Assembly: GCA_900404475.1 (NCBI GenBank)
Contig: OUQQ01000624.1
Coordinates: 9,108 to 20,860 of the forward strand
Origin: Spongospora subterranea
Taxonomy: Eukaryota > Endomyxa > Phytomyxea > Plasmodiophorida > Plasmodiophoridae
Length of the DNA: 11,753 bases
Reading direction: 5' to 3'
Below, in pieces: positions 1 to 8,810 of this stretch (the first letter of the stretch is position 1; each line of letters begins with the position of its first letter). The notes under the pieces are model-generated. The model ran no database searches. It saw only the letters and a program-made list of their open reading frames with translations, and was not told the origin of the DNA. A program made the translations under genes and the position numbers.

Positions 1-61
1 ACAGCCTGTATACTGATCGAGTTTCGATATATTGTCAAATGATCTGATTGATATCTCACAG

Positions 62-520
62 AAGTGAGCAGATCGTAATCGATATAATTGAGGCAAAGGG
101 TCTTCGTCAAGTGTGGCAGGATAACATGACGGGACAGCTTGGGTCAATGTTCACACGAATGTCTAAAATCATCGAAATTCCTGAACGATCTCACAGAAAT
201 CTGCAAGACAATTTCTGTGGAACGCTGGACCAACAACTACTCAACATCAAAAACTGGAGTGGCGAAACGGCTCTACATTTGGCAGTCTCGCAACAGCGGT
301 TGGACAAATTACGCCTGGCCAACACCAGCTTTGATTGATTGATCTAATCTGACTAAATTGCAGGGTCGATCTGCTTCGGGTTCTTGTAAAAAAAGGCGCC
401 TGCCGCCGCATTCTCACGGCTTATGGCGAGACAGCTCTGGAGTTGGCTATTGAGAAGAAAAAGGCAAACAGCACACCAATTGCCGCCACAATTGTTGAAC
501 TTTTGCAAGCAAAACTCTAA
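62..520 (+). CDS. Ankyrin-repeat protein, 3' end (partial, two exons)
   Basis: This is the C-terminal part of a protein with ankyrin repeats, which usually serve protein-protein binding. The first exon carries GETALHLAVSQQR. An intron at 299-363 (donor GTTGGA, acceptor TTGCAG, branch-like CTAATCTGACTAA, 65 nt) joins phase 2 to VDLLRVLVKKGACRR, followed by YGETALELAIEKKK and a stop at 518-520. Splicing restores two consecutive helix-turn-helix repeats with the G-TAL-LA pattern, which strongly supports the junction. The frame has an upstream stop at 45-47, and CACAG at 57-61 is a good acceptor, so the exon probably starts at 62 and the 5' part of the gene lies outside the window. An internal ATG at 126 is a less likely start. 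The residues before the repeats, roughly the first 65, are not recognised. The partner domain, and hence the function, is unknown. Confidence 0.75.
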
Positions 521-860
521 AAACCCGATGTCCTTGAACTGCATTGTATAAAACTGCTGCTTTTGAGGCAGATGTCACTCGGACCACGTTGGAACTCAGT
601 AGATTTCGGTTTGTCGCCAAACACATATTGCTAGATGCGAAAGGGGAAACAGCGCAATCGTGCATCATGCGGAACGTGACCATTCCGTGAATGAACGGGA
701 TCACTTTGGAGATCATGGACCATTCATTATTTCGCCGCCACTGCTCATCAAACTTGTTGCCAGGGACCCGCTCACACTGATCATAACTTGACCGAAATTG
801 TTCAAAGAGGCCGCCAGCGGCTTCGATCTGTCGTGATACGGTCAAGACGTAATCGCCCAA
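521..860 (-). CDS. Unassigned reverse-strand reading frame
   Basis: A reverse frame starting with TTG (no ATG at its head) is open from 860 down to 447. Its last part overlaps the ankyrin exon and is probably shadow there. The non-overlapping part, about 110 codons, has a protein-like composition, including the stretch FDEQWRRNNEWSMISKVIP. I recognise no family. It would converge with the ankyrin gene. It could be an exon of a gene whose 5' part lies to the right, a transposon remnant, or chance. Confidence 0.2.
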
Positions 861-1127
861 TTCGGATCACGTTGATCATCGGCATCGCACCCAAGACCAC
901 AAGTCTAAAACATTAGCAGTTCGGCCACTTCCTGGAAACAGATACCTCTCTTAAAAAAACATCGCTATAATCTTTGAGTGGTAAAGCGCAAATGGTTCGG
1001 TATGGTCACGCTGTGTGTAAACACTATTCTTTGCTCCCATAATCCTGCCAACGAAGAGCTCAAAGTCATTCACAAGGTTCAACAATGACAATAGGTGGGT
1101 CACGAGTTTGTCAATAAGGAAGCGATT

Positions 1128-1202
1128 ATGCGGATAACATCTCTTTTTTCGAAAGTTTGTTAATCCGCATTGGTTTTATGTGCTGTATTGGCAAATGCGG
1201 AT
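1128..1202. repeat. Three copies of the octamer ATGCGGAT, one inverted
   Basis: ATGCGGAT occurs at 1128-1135 and 1195-1202, and its exact reverse complement ATCCGCAT lies between them at 1163-1170. The first pair can form an 8-bp stem with a 27-nt T-rich loop, and the second pair a stem with a 24-nt loop. Tandem inverted octamers are compatible with a transcription-factor site cluster upstream of the small forward ORF at 1351, or with transposon end remnants. No function is shown. Confidence 0.45.
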
Positions 1203-1260
1203 CAAATCAGAATGGAGTTTCGTTTGAATTTGTTTTGAAATCCGAATTGGTTTTTTATGA
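1145..1260. repeat. Imperfect direct repeat in T-rich DNA
   Basis: TCCGCATTGGTTTTATG (1164-1180) is echoed by TCCGAATTGGTTTTTTATG (1241-1259). Each is preceded by a similar TTTCG...TTTG stretch. It looks like a short, diverged local duplication about 77 nt apart. Confidence 0.4.
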
Positions 1261-1350
1261 ATGGAGAAAGCGCCCACATTTTACAGTTTTTGTTTTCTTG
1301 ACGGTCTAGATATGGGTCAAAGATAGAATCAGCTTTGCTGGAGACGGTCT

Positions 1351-1607
1351 ATGGTTGATTGGGCCTCATTGTCGCGTTTTCTTACACAACAATCCATGGC
1401 TCATACTGTTCAGGATACTGGCCCCTACTTGTTTACCACCGTTCTATTCGATGATGTATCTTGATATTTGCAATCAATGGAACGAGATTGTTAGCGTTGA
1501 TTCAGTGGCACATCTTTCCGAAATCCCATGTCGGAGATGGCGGTTTGATTACGATGGAGAAGAGACTATTCCCATTCCCCCATCGCCAGCATCAACGCCA
1601 CCAATGA
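1351..1607 (+). CDS. Possible small two-exon gene, function unknown
   Basis: An ATG at 1351 opens MVDWASLSRFLTQQS... and the frame stays open to a candidate donor at 1456 (GTATCT). A 50-nt intron (1456-1505, acceptor GATTCAG) would join in phase 0 to WHIFPKSHVGDGG... ending at a TGA at 1605-1607, for 68 residues. The intron length fits the other introns here. An alternative is the unspliced frame from about 1355 to 1615, which ends in a proline-rich tail (IPIPPSPASTPPMMK). I recognise no family in either version and cannot decide between them. The stretch may equally be non-coding. Confidence 0.3.
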
Positions 1608-1866
1608 TGAAATAGTGTTGTACTCATTATAGTTTCGTTAAATTGAACGATTTAACTGTTTGGAACCAGGAAAGCCAATGGTCTCATCCTGCCTCGAAAG
1701 GCTTTGAATTGTTTGATTTCACACCCAAGGTGAAGGCGTAGAAGTCCAAGCTTTTCGACCGTGGCAGGACGATATGCAAGATTGTTGATCATGCTCAAGT
1801 TAGATGAACAACAAATCGTGAAAGCGGCATTAAACAAACATCTAACGTGAAACCGATACTCTATAT

Positions 1867-2828
1867 TTATATAAGTTGACCTTGATCTGTATCGAGTAGA
1901 ACCTTAAAGGCGCTATATCTTCCTAGAACGATATCGTTCGTATTTAGATCAATCTGATCCTGATGCTTATTCTGCACAACAAACGGACCGATCGGTTTCG
2001 TGATTTTGAAGAACACGTGTTTGTCGAGATTCGGGGAATCAACTACCAACGTGAATTAGCTGCCAAACAAGGGATCACGAAAGTGCTCCAGATTACTCAT
2101 GTTATTGGCATCGTCTGTCGTGTCGTCCAAACTTCTAACCCTTTCCGGTATCGACGATAGGAATGAATCCTCGAAATGTTGCGCCAACAGATCCACATAC
2201 CTGTTTGGCAAGTCGTTGTGAGCGAAACGCAGACGGAAAAACGGGCGATTACTCTCTGGCGAACCGCAGCTCAGGTTCCGACAATCGACTGACCAGGTCA
2301 TTACTGAGCAGGATATTCATCACGAATTGTTCAATCTGGACGCGGGTTCAGCAACCTTTACAGGATGATCGCCTGAAAAACCTTCTTCAGACGAGTTCGT
2401 AGATAGCCCGACAGCATAAACCTCAGGCGATCCGTCTCGACTTGTTTAATCTGGTCAGTCAATGATTGGGGGCCTTTCCCATGCGCCCCTTGTGAGCTAA
2501 ATAGTCGTTCTTGCTAAGAAGAACACGTTATACTTCAGAACAATGGTTCGACGAATGAAATCTGACCCAGCCCCCAAAACAATTCAAAAACATCTATTGG
2601 CAATAGATCTGTGGATTCAAACAGTAAACTCACTTCGGTATCAATCACGTGTTTTAGCCGATCAACTATCAGTGCCTGATATTGCAGAATTTCGGGGGCG
2701 ACGGTTTCGTTGACCCAGGCGATTTTCAAATCGTCATAGGCGGCATGATTTCCTTCAGCCACGATCGCGTCGTCGTCTCCCGTCAACGGGGCACTAGAGA
2801 ACGAAAAATCGAACAAATCTGCCGACAT
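1867..2828 (-). CDS. SLD5: DNA replication complex GINS subunit SLD5 (GINS4)
   Basis: SLD5 is one of four subunits of GINS, which joins Cdc45 and MCM2-7 to form the replicative helicase in the nucleus. Five exons are proposed: 2828-2592, 2450-2382, 2335-2253, 2200-2097 and 2042-1867. They sum to 669 nt, or 222 aa, against 223 in human SLD5. Family landmarks appear in order: the N-terminal helix AWVNETVAPEILQYQALI (compare AWMNE-APELL), IKQVETDRLRFMLSGYLRTR, then EPELRFARE joined across an intron to YVDLLAQHF, and PNLDKHVFFKI. The B-domain ends with DIVLGRYSAFKVLL and finally GQLI, as in other SLD5 proteins. The start ATG at 2828 follows an AT-rich leader. Introns of 46, 52 and 54 nt have GTTTTT, GTAATC and GTAATC donors. 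The first intron (2591-2451, 141 nt) is the least certain junction, although its product length fits the family. No frame break was seen. Confidence 0.9.
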
Positions 2829-3360
2829 TGATCCTCCAGTATCGTCTCCAGTGGGTCACGCCCAAGGAAATGGCGCTACACATTTACTGGTGCGCGGCTT
2901 GCCCGACATCAGCCGGTATCTCACCAATGTAATCAAAAGCCTTATTTCCAGCGGTTCGTTGTGACACCAAAAACGTGTATTGTGTAGAAAACCAAATGAG
3001 TGAATAGCATTTTTCGTGTGAAAACAGTTGCGATTGGTGGCAGCGTTTTATTGAGGAGGATTCACCTCCGGCTACTTCATTGAACGTTATCGTCGCTAGC
3101 GTTTAATTTTGATATTTAAACATAGATCGACCAGGAACAACACAGTTTGGAACTGCAAAACATTGTTTGTTGAAAAAATCGAACCGTCGTTTGTGATGAG
3201 AGGCCATCAGGTTGAGCGCATCGCTACTGATTTTGCCAGTTTCTCCTATACGAGAAATGTGTTAAACAAAATTGCGATAATTTCCTAAACCAATGATAAA
3301 GCAGTTAACTAGCCACTTTGCGTTGCTAAATCAAAGACACAATCATGGTGACCATCTAGG
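2829..3360. other. Upstream region of SLD5, no convincing gene
   Basis: About 530 nt between the SLD5 start and the transposon fossil. The reverse strand has an open stretch of roughly 53 codons at about 2860-3020, without a clear start or a recognisable family. The rest is AT-rich and full of stops in all frames. It should hold the SLD5 promoter, but no specific element can be named. Confidence 0.5.
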
Positions 3361-3843
3361 CATATGATGTTGCAATTCAACCGTTTGCGCTCCCAGTTCA
3401 CCGTCAATGATTTGAAGGAAGATCACAAAACTAAGAAAACATTATGAAGTGGTGAAGATGACGATAACGCGCCCGGGTCTTTCTAAATTAGCAGCTGTTT
3501 CAGGAGTTGGCGCTCGAAAGTAACCTGAGCCAAAAGCATCGATTATGCCATCGACAAAAGCAGAAAGGCATTATGAACCAACGGCTCCGAATTCTACAAT
3601 ATTCATCAAAGATGTCTGCTGCAACGCCAACTGGGGTTTCATTGTAATAGTCATTGATAATATTCTGATACTCAGAAGCCGCATTTCTGTTGAGATTGGG
3701 TCGTTTCCCAAGGCGACAGCCTCCTCGGCTGAGAGCGTTGTCCTCATCCTCACTACTCCCTAAATTTTCATAATCTCTTCCTCTTCCATTTAATTACTGA
3801 TGGTGAAATGGGAGCGCAAGCGTCAGAATCGCAACATCATGAT
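3361..3843. repeat. Inverted duplication around a transposase remnant
   Basis: The reverse complement of about 3720-3843 resembles the forward strand of about 3361-3478. The outer 50 nt are clearest: both read ATGATGTTGC, then ATTC, then TTGCGCTCCCA and TTCACC. Further in, GAGGATGAGGACAACGC on one arm matches GAAGATGACGATAACGC on the other, giving related acidic peptides (SSEDEDNA and SGEDDDNA). The arms are diverged by roughly a quarter and flank about 240 nt. The simplest reading is two 5' fragments of related PIF/Harbinger copies in opposite orientation, facing each other. Confidence 0.65.
3465..3790 (-). pseudogene. Decayed PIF/Harbinger-type transposase (5' half)
   Basis: Read on the reverse strand, the frame near 3790 gives an acidic stretch with SSEDEDNA, then GGCRLGKRPNLNRNAASEYQ and an IINDYYNETPVG stretch, like the GG-RPGR-PN-(D/N)R segment near the N-terminus of PIF/Harbinger transposases. 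ADIFDEYCRI follows, resembling the family's later DEYCRL-ES segment. After a frame change near 3585 it continues as AFVDGIIDAFGSGYFRAPTP, matching the usual RF-AI-EIFG-EYLRAPTPED block. The DDE catalytic parts expected further on (for example around GSIDCMHW) are not recognisable. The remnant seems internally shortened and carries a stop and a frame change, so it should be inactive. The remaining 3' half is replaced by the oppositely oriented copy that begins at about 3478. Confidence 0.75.
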
Positions 3844-4371
3844 GTAATTGACGACCCGATTGAGTCTTCTGGGCGGTATTTCGGGGACACCTCCCGACCA
3901 TTAATGTCAGGCAGGACACTCCCCTGGCATACTGATGTCGGATCGCCAACAAACGAGAGTCCAAGTCTCTACCCACTTGCGCCATCGAAGTTAATAGCAC
4001 ACCTTGATTTCCTGATACCCTGGCCAATCTATAGTTGCCTAGCACCGGTGTTGAATCGCCCAACCCAGCCCCAGTTCTAGGGATCGAGCTTGGTCTCCTG
4101 CGGTAGAGATACTCTGCAATAATTTTTTTTTCCACAATTCAGTTAGTGAAGCAAATGGCAATAGCAGTGAATGTTTATCCCTCAAACTGTATCTCTGGCG
4201 ATTTTCTGGGAATGACTGGCAATAGCGGACATGATCAAGTCCGTGACCAGTAATGAGTGTACATATATACACAGTACCCATGGAGTAACATGATGAGTCT
4301 GCTGATCTGACTGCAATTAGGGGGTCGACCTGATACAATATCAACCGCCTTTCGCCACATTGTTGGACAAA
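3844..4371. other. Intergenic region before eIF2B gamma
   Basis: About 530 nt. The left part, to about 4135, carries opposed ORFs of 90 and 113 codons that look like shadows of transposon 5' DNA. Further right, TGGCAATAGC is repeated at 4156-4165 and 4217-4226. An AT-rich GTGTACATATATACAC stretch at 4258-4273, about 100 nt before the eIF2B gamma ATG, could be a core-promoter element, but this is only a possibility. Confidence 0.45.
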
Positions 4372-6012
4372 ATGGAAGAGGATCTCGGGGAGCCGTTCGT
4401 TGAGTTCGATGCCATTTTGCTGGCGCTGGACGATCGGGAGTGCCTGCATCCGCTGACGGAAACGCTGGCGGTCCAGACGTTGCCGCTCGGGAATCTGCCC
4501 CTGATCGCGTTTCCCTTGTACCAGATCGCGCAAGCCGGCTTTGAATCGGCCATCATCGTCGCGTCGCAATCATCACATGCAGCCATATCGACATGTCTTA
4601 GGAATTTGATGGATACGCTATCGTTGCAGCTTCGTCTTGAAATCGTCCCAAACGGGATCGGCTCTGCAGACGGTATCTCCTCCGAAGTGTTCTGGTCTCG
4701 GAATCTAATGGACTTTGCAGCACTCAGGCGAATTCGGAGCATGATTCATCGAGATTTCGTCCTGTTTGACTCCGATATCATGTGCAAAATGCCGCTTTTG
4801 GAACTAGCTGATCTACATCGTCGACATCTTGCCGGTGCCACAGTTGAGTTGGTTTATCACGTTCAATTCCCAAGCATCTTACGGTTGTTCAGGTTCTGTT
4901 GAACCATATGGAGACGCCTAACGGTGAGACGTTCAAACAGAAGCGGAAGCAGTTGACCGCCGACATCACCAGGCATTACGTGGCCATTGGAAATGACGAC
5001 GTTCTCATGTATCTACGATCGGCTGTGGATGTGGAGACCGAATCGACGTTCTCGTTTAGCCATAAACTCATGCGACGTGGTGAAGTGACTATCCAGACCC
5101 GGATCCAAACAACGGGTATCGCCATACTATCGCATTGGTTATTGGATCTCTTAGATGCCAAGAAAGGTTTGATTCTGATTGTAGTTCACGTTGAACAATT
5201 TTTTTTTTCAAATTGTTTCTTTTACAGCTATATCTTCGGTTTATGGCGAGTTGATTCCTTACTTGACCGAGAAGCAGTTTGTGGAACCGTTCCCATGGAA
5301 GGAATTGGTGGGTGATCAGACAGCGGCAAGACTGGCCAGGCAGATGAGCAATAATTACGAGGAAGGCATGAGCCCAATGAATGGCTGCTATGCGATGATC
5401 ATACCTAGGGATTATCATTGCACTCGGATCAACTCTATCCCTTCCTATATGGCCGCACAAATGATGTTGGCCGTATCGAAACCTGAATCATGGGCGATCG
5501 TTCAAGAATCCAACCGTGTTGGAGAGTTAACACGCGACCTTCCGCCCACATCAAAGGTTTTCAAAAGTCTAGTTGCCAGCGGTGTCACAATCGGAGAGGT
5601 TAGTGATGTCTCGAAATATTTTCTGATTCATTTTTGAGCGATTGTTTTACAGGGTGTGGTTCTTCGTGAATGTGTCATCGGTGTTGGATGCACAATTGGA
5701 GCCAACACACTCATCAGTAGGTCCGTTTTGATGGACAACATCAATATCAGTTCAAAGTACGTTATGTCGCATCGCAGTCGTCAATATGGTTATTGACTGC
5801 CGAATAAGTTGCCGTATCGATGGTACGATCATCAGCCCTCAATCTGTTATCGAGTCGCAATGCTCATTGTCCAACTGCATTGTCGGCGCCGCATATACTG
5901 TTGAACCCGATTGTTCGTTGGCTGTCGTTATCTCATTTCCATCTGTTGTTCTAACGTCCTTCTTCTTTCAGCGGAATGTAAAAATGAGACGCTCTTCAAT
6001 TCGCATGATTAG
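4372..6012 (+). CDS. EIF2B3: Translation initiation factor eIF2B, gamma subunit
   Basis: eIF2B is the cytosolic guanine-nucleotide exchange factor that recharges eIF2 with GTP; gamma pairs with the catalytic epsilon subunit. Six exons are proposed: 4372-4851, 4893-5166, 5228-5598, 5653-5756, 5809-5912 and 5972-6012. They total 1374 nt, or 457 aa, close to the human 452. The N-terminal nucleotidyltransferase-like fold shows FDAILLALDDRECLHPLTE, then GNLPLIAFPLYQIAQAGFES; the nucleotide-binding glycines of true pyrophosphorylases are absent, as expected for a non-enzymatic subunit. The family signature GELIPYLTEKQF begins exon 3. The C-terminal third is a left-handed beta-helix of hexapeptide repeats (CVIGVGCTIGANTLISRSVL, CSLSNCIVGAAYTVEP). 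Introns are 41, 61, 54, 52 and 59 nt; the last has a CTAAC branch site and a pyrimidine tract. The start follows CAAA before ATGG. The last junction (VEPDS to ECKNETLF) was chosen by fit to the family's C-terminus and is the least sure. Confidence 0.92.
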
Positions 6013-6374
6013 GTGTTCGATGTCAATAATGGTGTCCCTAAATCTCTATACGATCGTAATAAATTCCCCATATTGTCTTAGCCCTGGTACGTTGATCACC
6101 CCTCAATATCGACCTCCTCCAACTATCACCTGCATTATACGAGACCTTTCTTGGCCCGTATTTCTACAGGCGTCAACATCTAAACCTGTCCCCCATCCTC
6201 AATATCCCATCATCCAGGAAAATATCGGGACCGCGGTCACTTTTACCCGAGGAATAATCAGATATCGTATAAGAGGGAATGGGGGCACGCTCTAATCTCA
6301 TCACCAAATAGGGTTTACAATTGAAATCGTTCGTTTTCCCCATATCTCTGACCGACCTCTCTTGGCCGTTGGTC
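6013..6374. other. Intergenic region, eIF2B gamma to fusion gene
   Basis: About 360 nt, increasingly C- and T-rich on the forward strand towards the next ATG. It must hold the eIF2B gamma 3' end and the promoter of the next gene. A forward frame stays open through part of it, but with low-complexity, non-family content. GACCTTTCTTGGCCCGT near 6141 and GACCTCTCTTGGCCGT near 6354 form a loose repeat. Confidence 0.5.
6058..6063 (+). promoter_or_regulatory. AATAAA, candidate polyadenylation signal of eIF2B gamma
   Basis: AATAAA lies 46 nt after the eIF2B gamma stop codon, a typical distance for a polyadenylation signal. It is a common hexamer, so this rests on position alone. Confidence 0.4.
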
Positions 6375-8662
6375 ATGAGACGCGCCAGCGTCCATGGTCT
6401 GTTGTTCTCCGATAAGGTCTGGGCTCCCCCTCCCTTAGATCGCCCCATCATCTCACAGTATTTCGCCCCGGCTCTCCCTTGGTCAATTCCTGGATTATCC
6501 TCATTCCAAGATTGGGTCGCCCCCATTCTCACATCGTCGCCCAAATCCACCGCCGATCGGTTCAAGTCTCCTCCCGACTCGTCGGATCATGGACGGGAAT
6601 CCGATTCGATATTGAGTGTCGCCATCTCGGCACCATCGTTACACATGGCGATTGACGACCTGCTCTCGGGTGTTCGCCCAACGCGACTGGCGTTGGATCA
6701 TCGGAATAAGGTCGTCACCTTCATCCAGATCGTGTTGAGCGCCACGTTGGGTGTCAAGGTCGTTCCTCATGGATCGTTCGCTTTAAAGACCTTCCTCCCC
6801 GATAGTGATGTCAATCTGTCGTCATTCTTCACCCGCAATCACGACAAGAGCTGGTTCCAGCGTGTTATTCGCGCCCTGTCGTCGGATAACTCTGAGAGTA
6901 TCGATCCATATATTCGTGGGCCACAACACCGATTTCCCCAGCCACATTTATCGGTCGGGGTGAAATCGGCGTTCTTCACCAGCGCCCCTGATGGGACTCG
7001 ATCCATTAGAATCGAGGTGAATGGGGTTCCCGTTGAAATCGGATGCAATCAAGGTCGATCCGTATCCATGACCGCCTTCATGGAAGATATCGATCGTCGA
7101 ATCGGGCACAATTCCCTGGTGAAACAGACGCTCATGTTGACCAAGCTGTGGTTGGATAACGAAGCGCGTGTTGGGAAACTTCTGCCAACGGCTGCCGTTA
7201 ACGTCATTGTTCTACACGCATTCACCATAGAATCCGCCGATATTCGCCATCCCTTACAAGGTATGATGCACGCCCTTGACGTGTTCTCAGCCCACGATTG
7301 GCGCCAAAACATATTCACAATATTCGGCCCACTTTCCACCCGGAACCCCTCCAGCTTGTAAGAAACCTCCCAGCGACCTTTGTCAACCGGGTTCTAACCG
7401 ATCTCTCGTCTCCTAGACACATAGCCATGACGTCGTTGGCCCATTCCTCCCGCTCCCCGATCGATATCTCGATCCTGGCGCGGCATTCTGACGATTTCCG
7501 TGTCGGCGTCGACATGAAGAAGGACGACGATGGGAATCTGATCATGCTGCAACCGAGCGTGATGAACATCATGGATCCGCTTGACACCAGCGCCAATATC
7601 ACTTCCAGAATTACCCAACCACAAGCCGTCGAGATACTCAATCTCGTCTCGACCTCTTTATCGGTTTTGAAATCGCAGCTCCGCAGTTGGGGCGATTCTG
7701 GGTTCCCTAGCGCTTCTTCCTGGCTAAGATCGGTTCCATTCAGAAGGAGCGCTGAACGATACAAGGTAATGAGATCCGCTTTTGGTTTTTTTGTTCGTTG
7801 GGGTTGTTCAATGATGTCGGTTTGTTGTCAGGCGTCGTTGATGATGAGGCAAATGCCCAACGTTGATAATGGCCCCAGTTTACAAGCGGATTTGGATTTC
7901 CTGAACGAGCAGGTTCGGCATGCTGGCAAATTTGATATGCCCAAGATCGCGGAATCGGACCTGATTCGGTTGATGGAATCCATCCTTGATCAGAACGGGG
8001 GAACAGTTACGGTCGGGAAGATGGGGTCGCTGATGCACGAGGCGACCAACAATCACTCCTTGCCGGCCATGATCAAATCCAGGTTCGGCGGCCTGAAGAA
8101 GCTCCTCAAGCGCCACGATCACATCTTCTACATCGCCAGCGACCACCCACACAACCCGCACGTGTCGCTGCGTCCGATCGGTTTGCGTCGCTCGTCGTTG
8201 GATCGCGATCATCAATCCGCCAGCCCATACGCGGATCGCATCGTATCGCCCTCGAACAAGATGGGAATGTCGCCTCAGAGTATGAAACTCGGGTCGTTTT
8301 CCCTCAGCGGCGATAAGAAGTCGTCGAGTGCCGGTCTGGATTTGACAGAGCCACCGAAATCGGACGAGTCATTGCCGGATTGGATGGCGACAGGTCCAGC
8401 GATCCCGTCGGAATTTATCTGCCCGTTGACGGGGAAAATGTTCAACGATCCAGTGACCTCGTCGAAGATGTCGTCCAGGACTTATGAGCGTTCGGCGTTG
8501 ATGGCGAAACTGCAGCAGGTGGAGGCGATGTCTCCGTCCCATAAAGCGACATTTGCTGGGATAGCTGTGAACGACATCGTTCCGAACGAGACCATGCGCC
8601 TTTCTATCAGCCGCCTGATCAAGCAGTGTGAATCAGGTGCCGTCTCCGCCCATGTCTCATAG
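6375..8662 (+). CDS. Nucleotidyltransferase-LOTUS-like-U-box fusion protein
   Basis: Three exons are proposed (6375-7357, 7417-7765, 7832-8662), encoding 720 aa. Introns are 59 nt (GTAAGA donor, CTAAC branch) and 66 nt. Residues about 110-400 match non-canonical poly(A) polymerase/Trf4-Cid1-like proteins of plant and protist type: HGSFALKTFLPDSDVNL (G133, S134), VPVEIGCNQ, then IDRRIGHNSLVKQTLMLTKL, AHDWRQNIFTIFGPLS and MDPLDTSANI near 380. Residues about 487-557 look like a LOTUS/OST-HTH RNA-binding domain (NGGTVTVGKMGSLMHEATNN, FGGLKKLLKRHDHIFYI, DHPHNPHVSL). Residues about 637-711 form a U-box E3 domain (EFICPLTGKMFNDPVTSS, SRTYERSAL, IVPNETMRLSISRLI). The usual DxD plus third Asp appear as D145, N147 and E221, so enzyme activity is doubtful. 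The linker at about 560-630 is serine-rich. The start at ATG 6375 is the first in frame; the frame itself is open from 6321. I infer a role in RNA-linked ubiquitination or scaffolding. Confidence 0.85.
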
Positions 8663-8810
8663 CATGTTGAAGGGCGGCAGGAATGGATTCCCTAATCGCC
8701 TTTTGCAGATCATCACAACAGAACACGCCTCGTGTATCTTCTAGATTGCCGTTTGGTCCCTGTAAGAATGGCTCAATATAGTTGATAAAGGCATCACATT
8801 GTGTTCTCAT
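8619..8810 (-). CDS. Weak reverse-strand ORF converging on the fusion gene
   Basis: A 63-codon reverse ORF starts at ATG 8810 and ends inside the 3' end of the fusion gene, overlapping it by about 44 nt. The unique part (about 49 codons) has a plausible protein composition, including VFCCDDLQKAIRESIPAAL. It has no recognised family. It could be a small gene or the last exon of one, or chance. Confidence 0.22.
   Translation of the reverse strand: MRTQCDAFINYIEPFLQGPNGNLEDTRGVFCCDDLQKAIRESIPAALQHAMRHGRRRHLIHTA

Noticed and set aside
3808..4080. 90-codon forward ORF starting MGAQASES, recalling an N-myristoylated or Gag-like start
   Set aside because: Its first 35 nt belong to the inverted duplication of transposon DNA, the rest matches no family, and a short N-terminal likeness is not evidence.
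3794..4135. 113-codon reverse ORF upstream of the transposase fossil
   Set aside because: It has no recognised domain, overlaps an opposed ORF and lies in likely transposon 5' DNA, so it is not called as a gene.
4039..4742. Long reverse ORFs opposite the first exon of eIF2B gamma
   Set aside because: Shadows of a well-supported coding exon; basic and low-complexity, without family content.
6173..6565. 130-codon reverse ORF opposite the fusion gene's 5' end
   Set aside because: Overlaps the forward exon and has no recognisable domain; best explained as a shadow.
7298..7416. Forward ORF extending the fusion gene's second exon upstream from 7298
   Set aside because: It overlaps the first exon in another frame and runs through the 59-nt intron at 7358-7416, whose removal joins two parts of the poly(A)-polymerase-like core.
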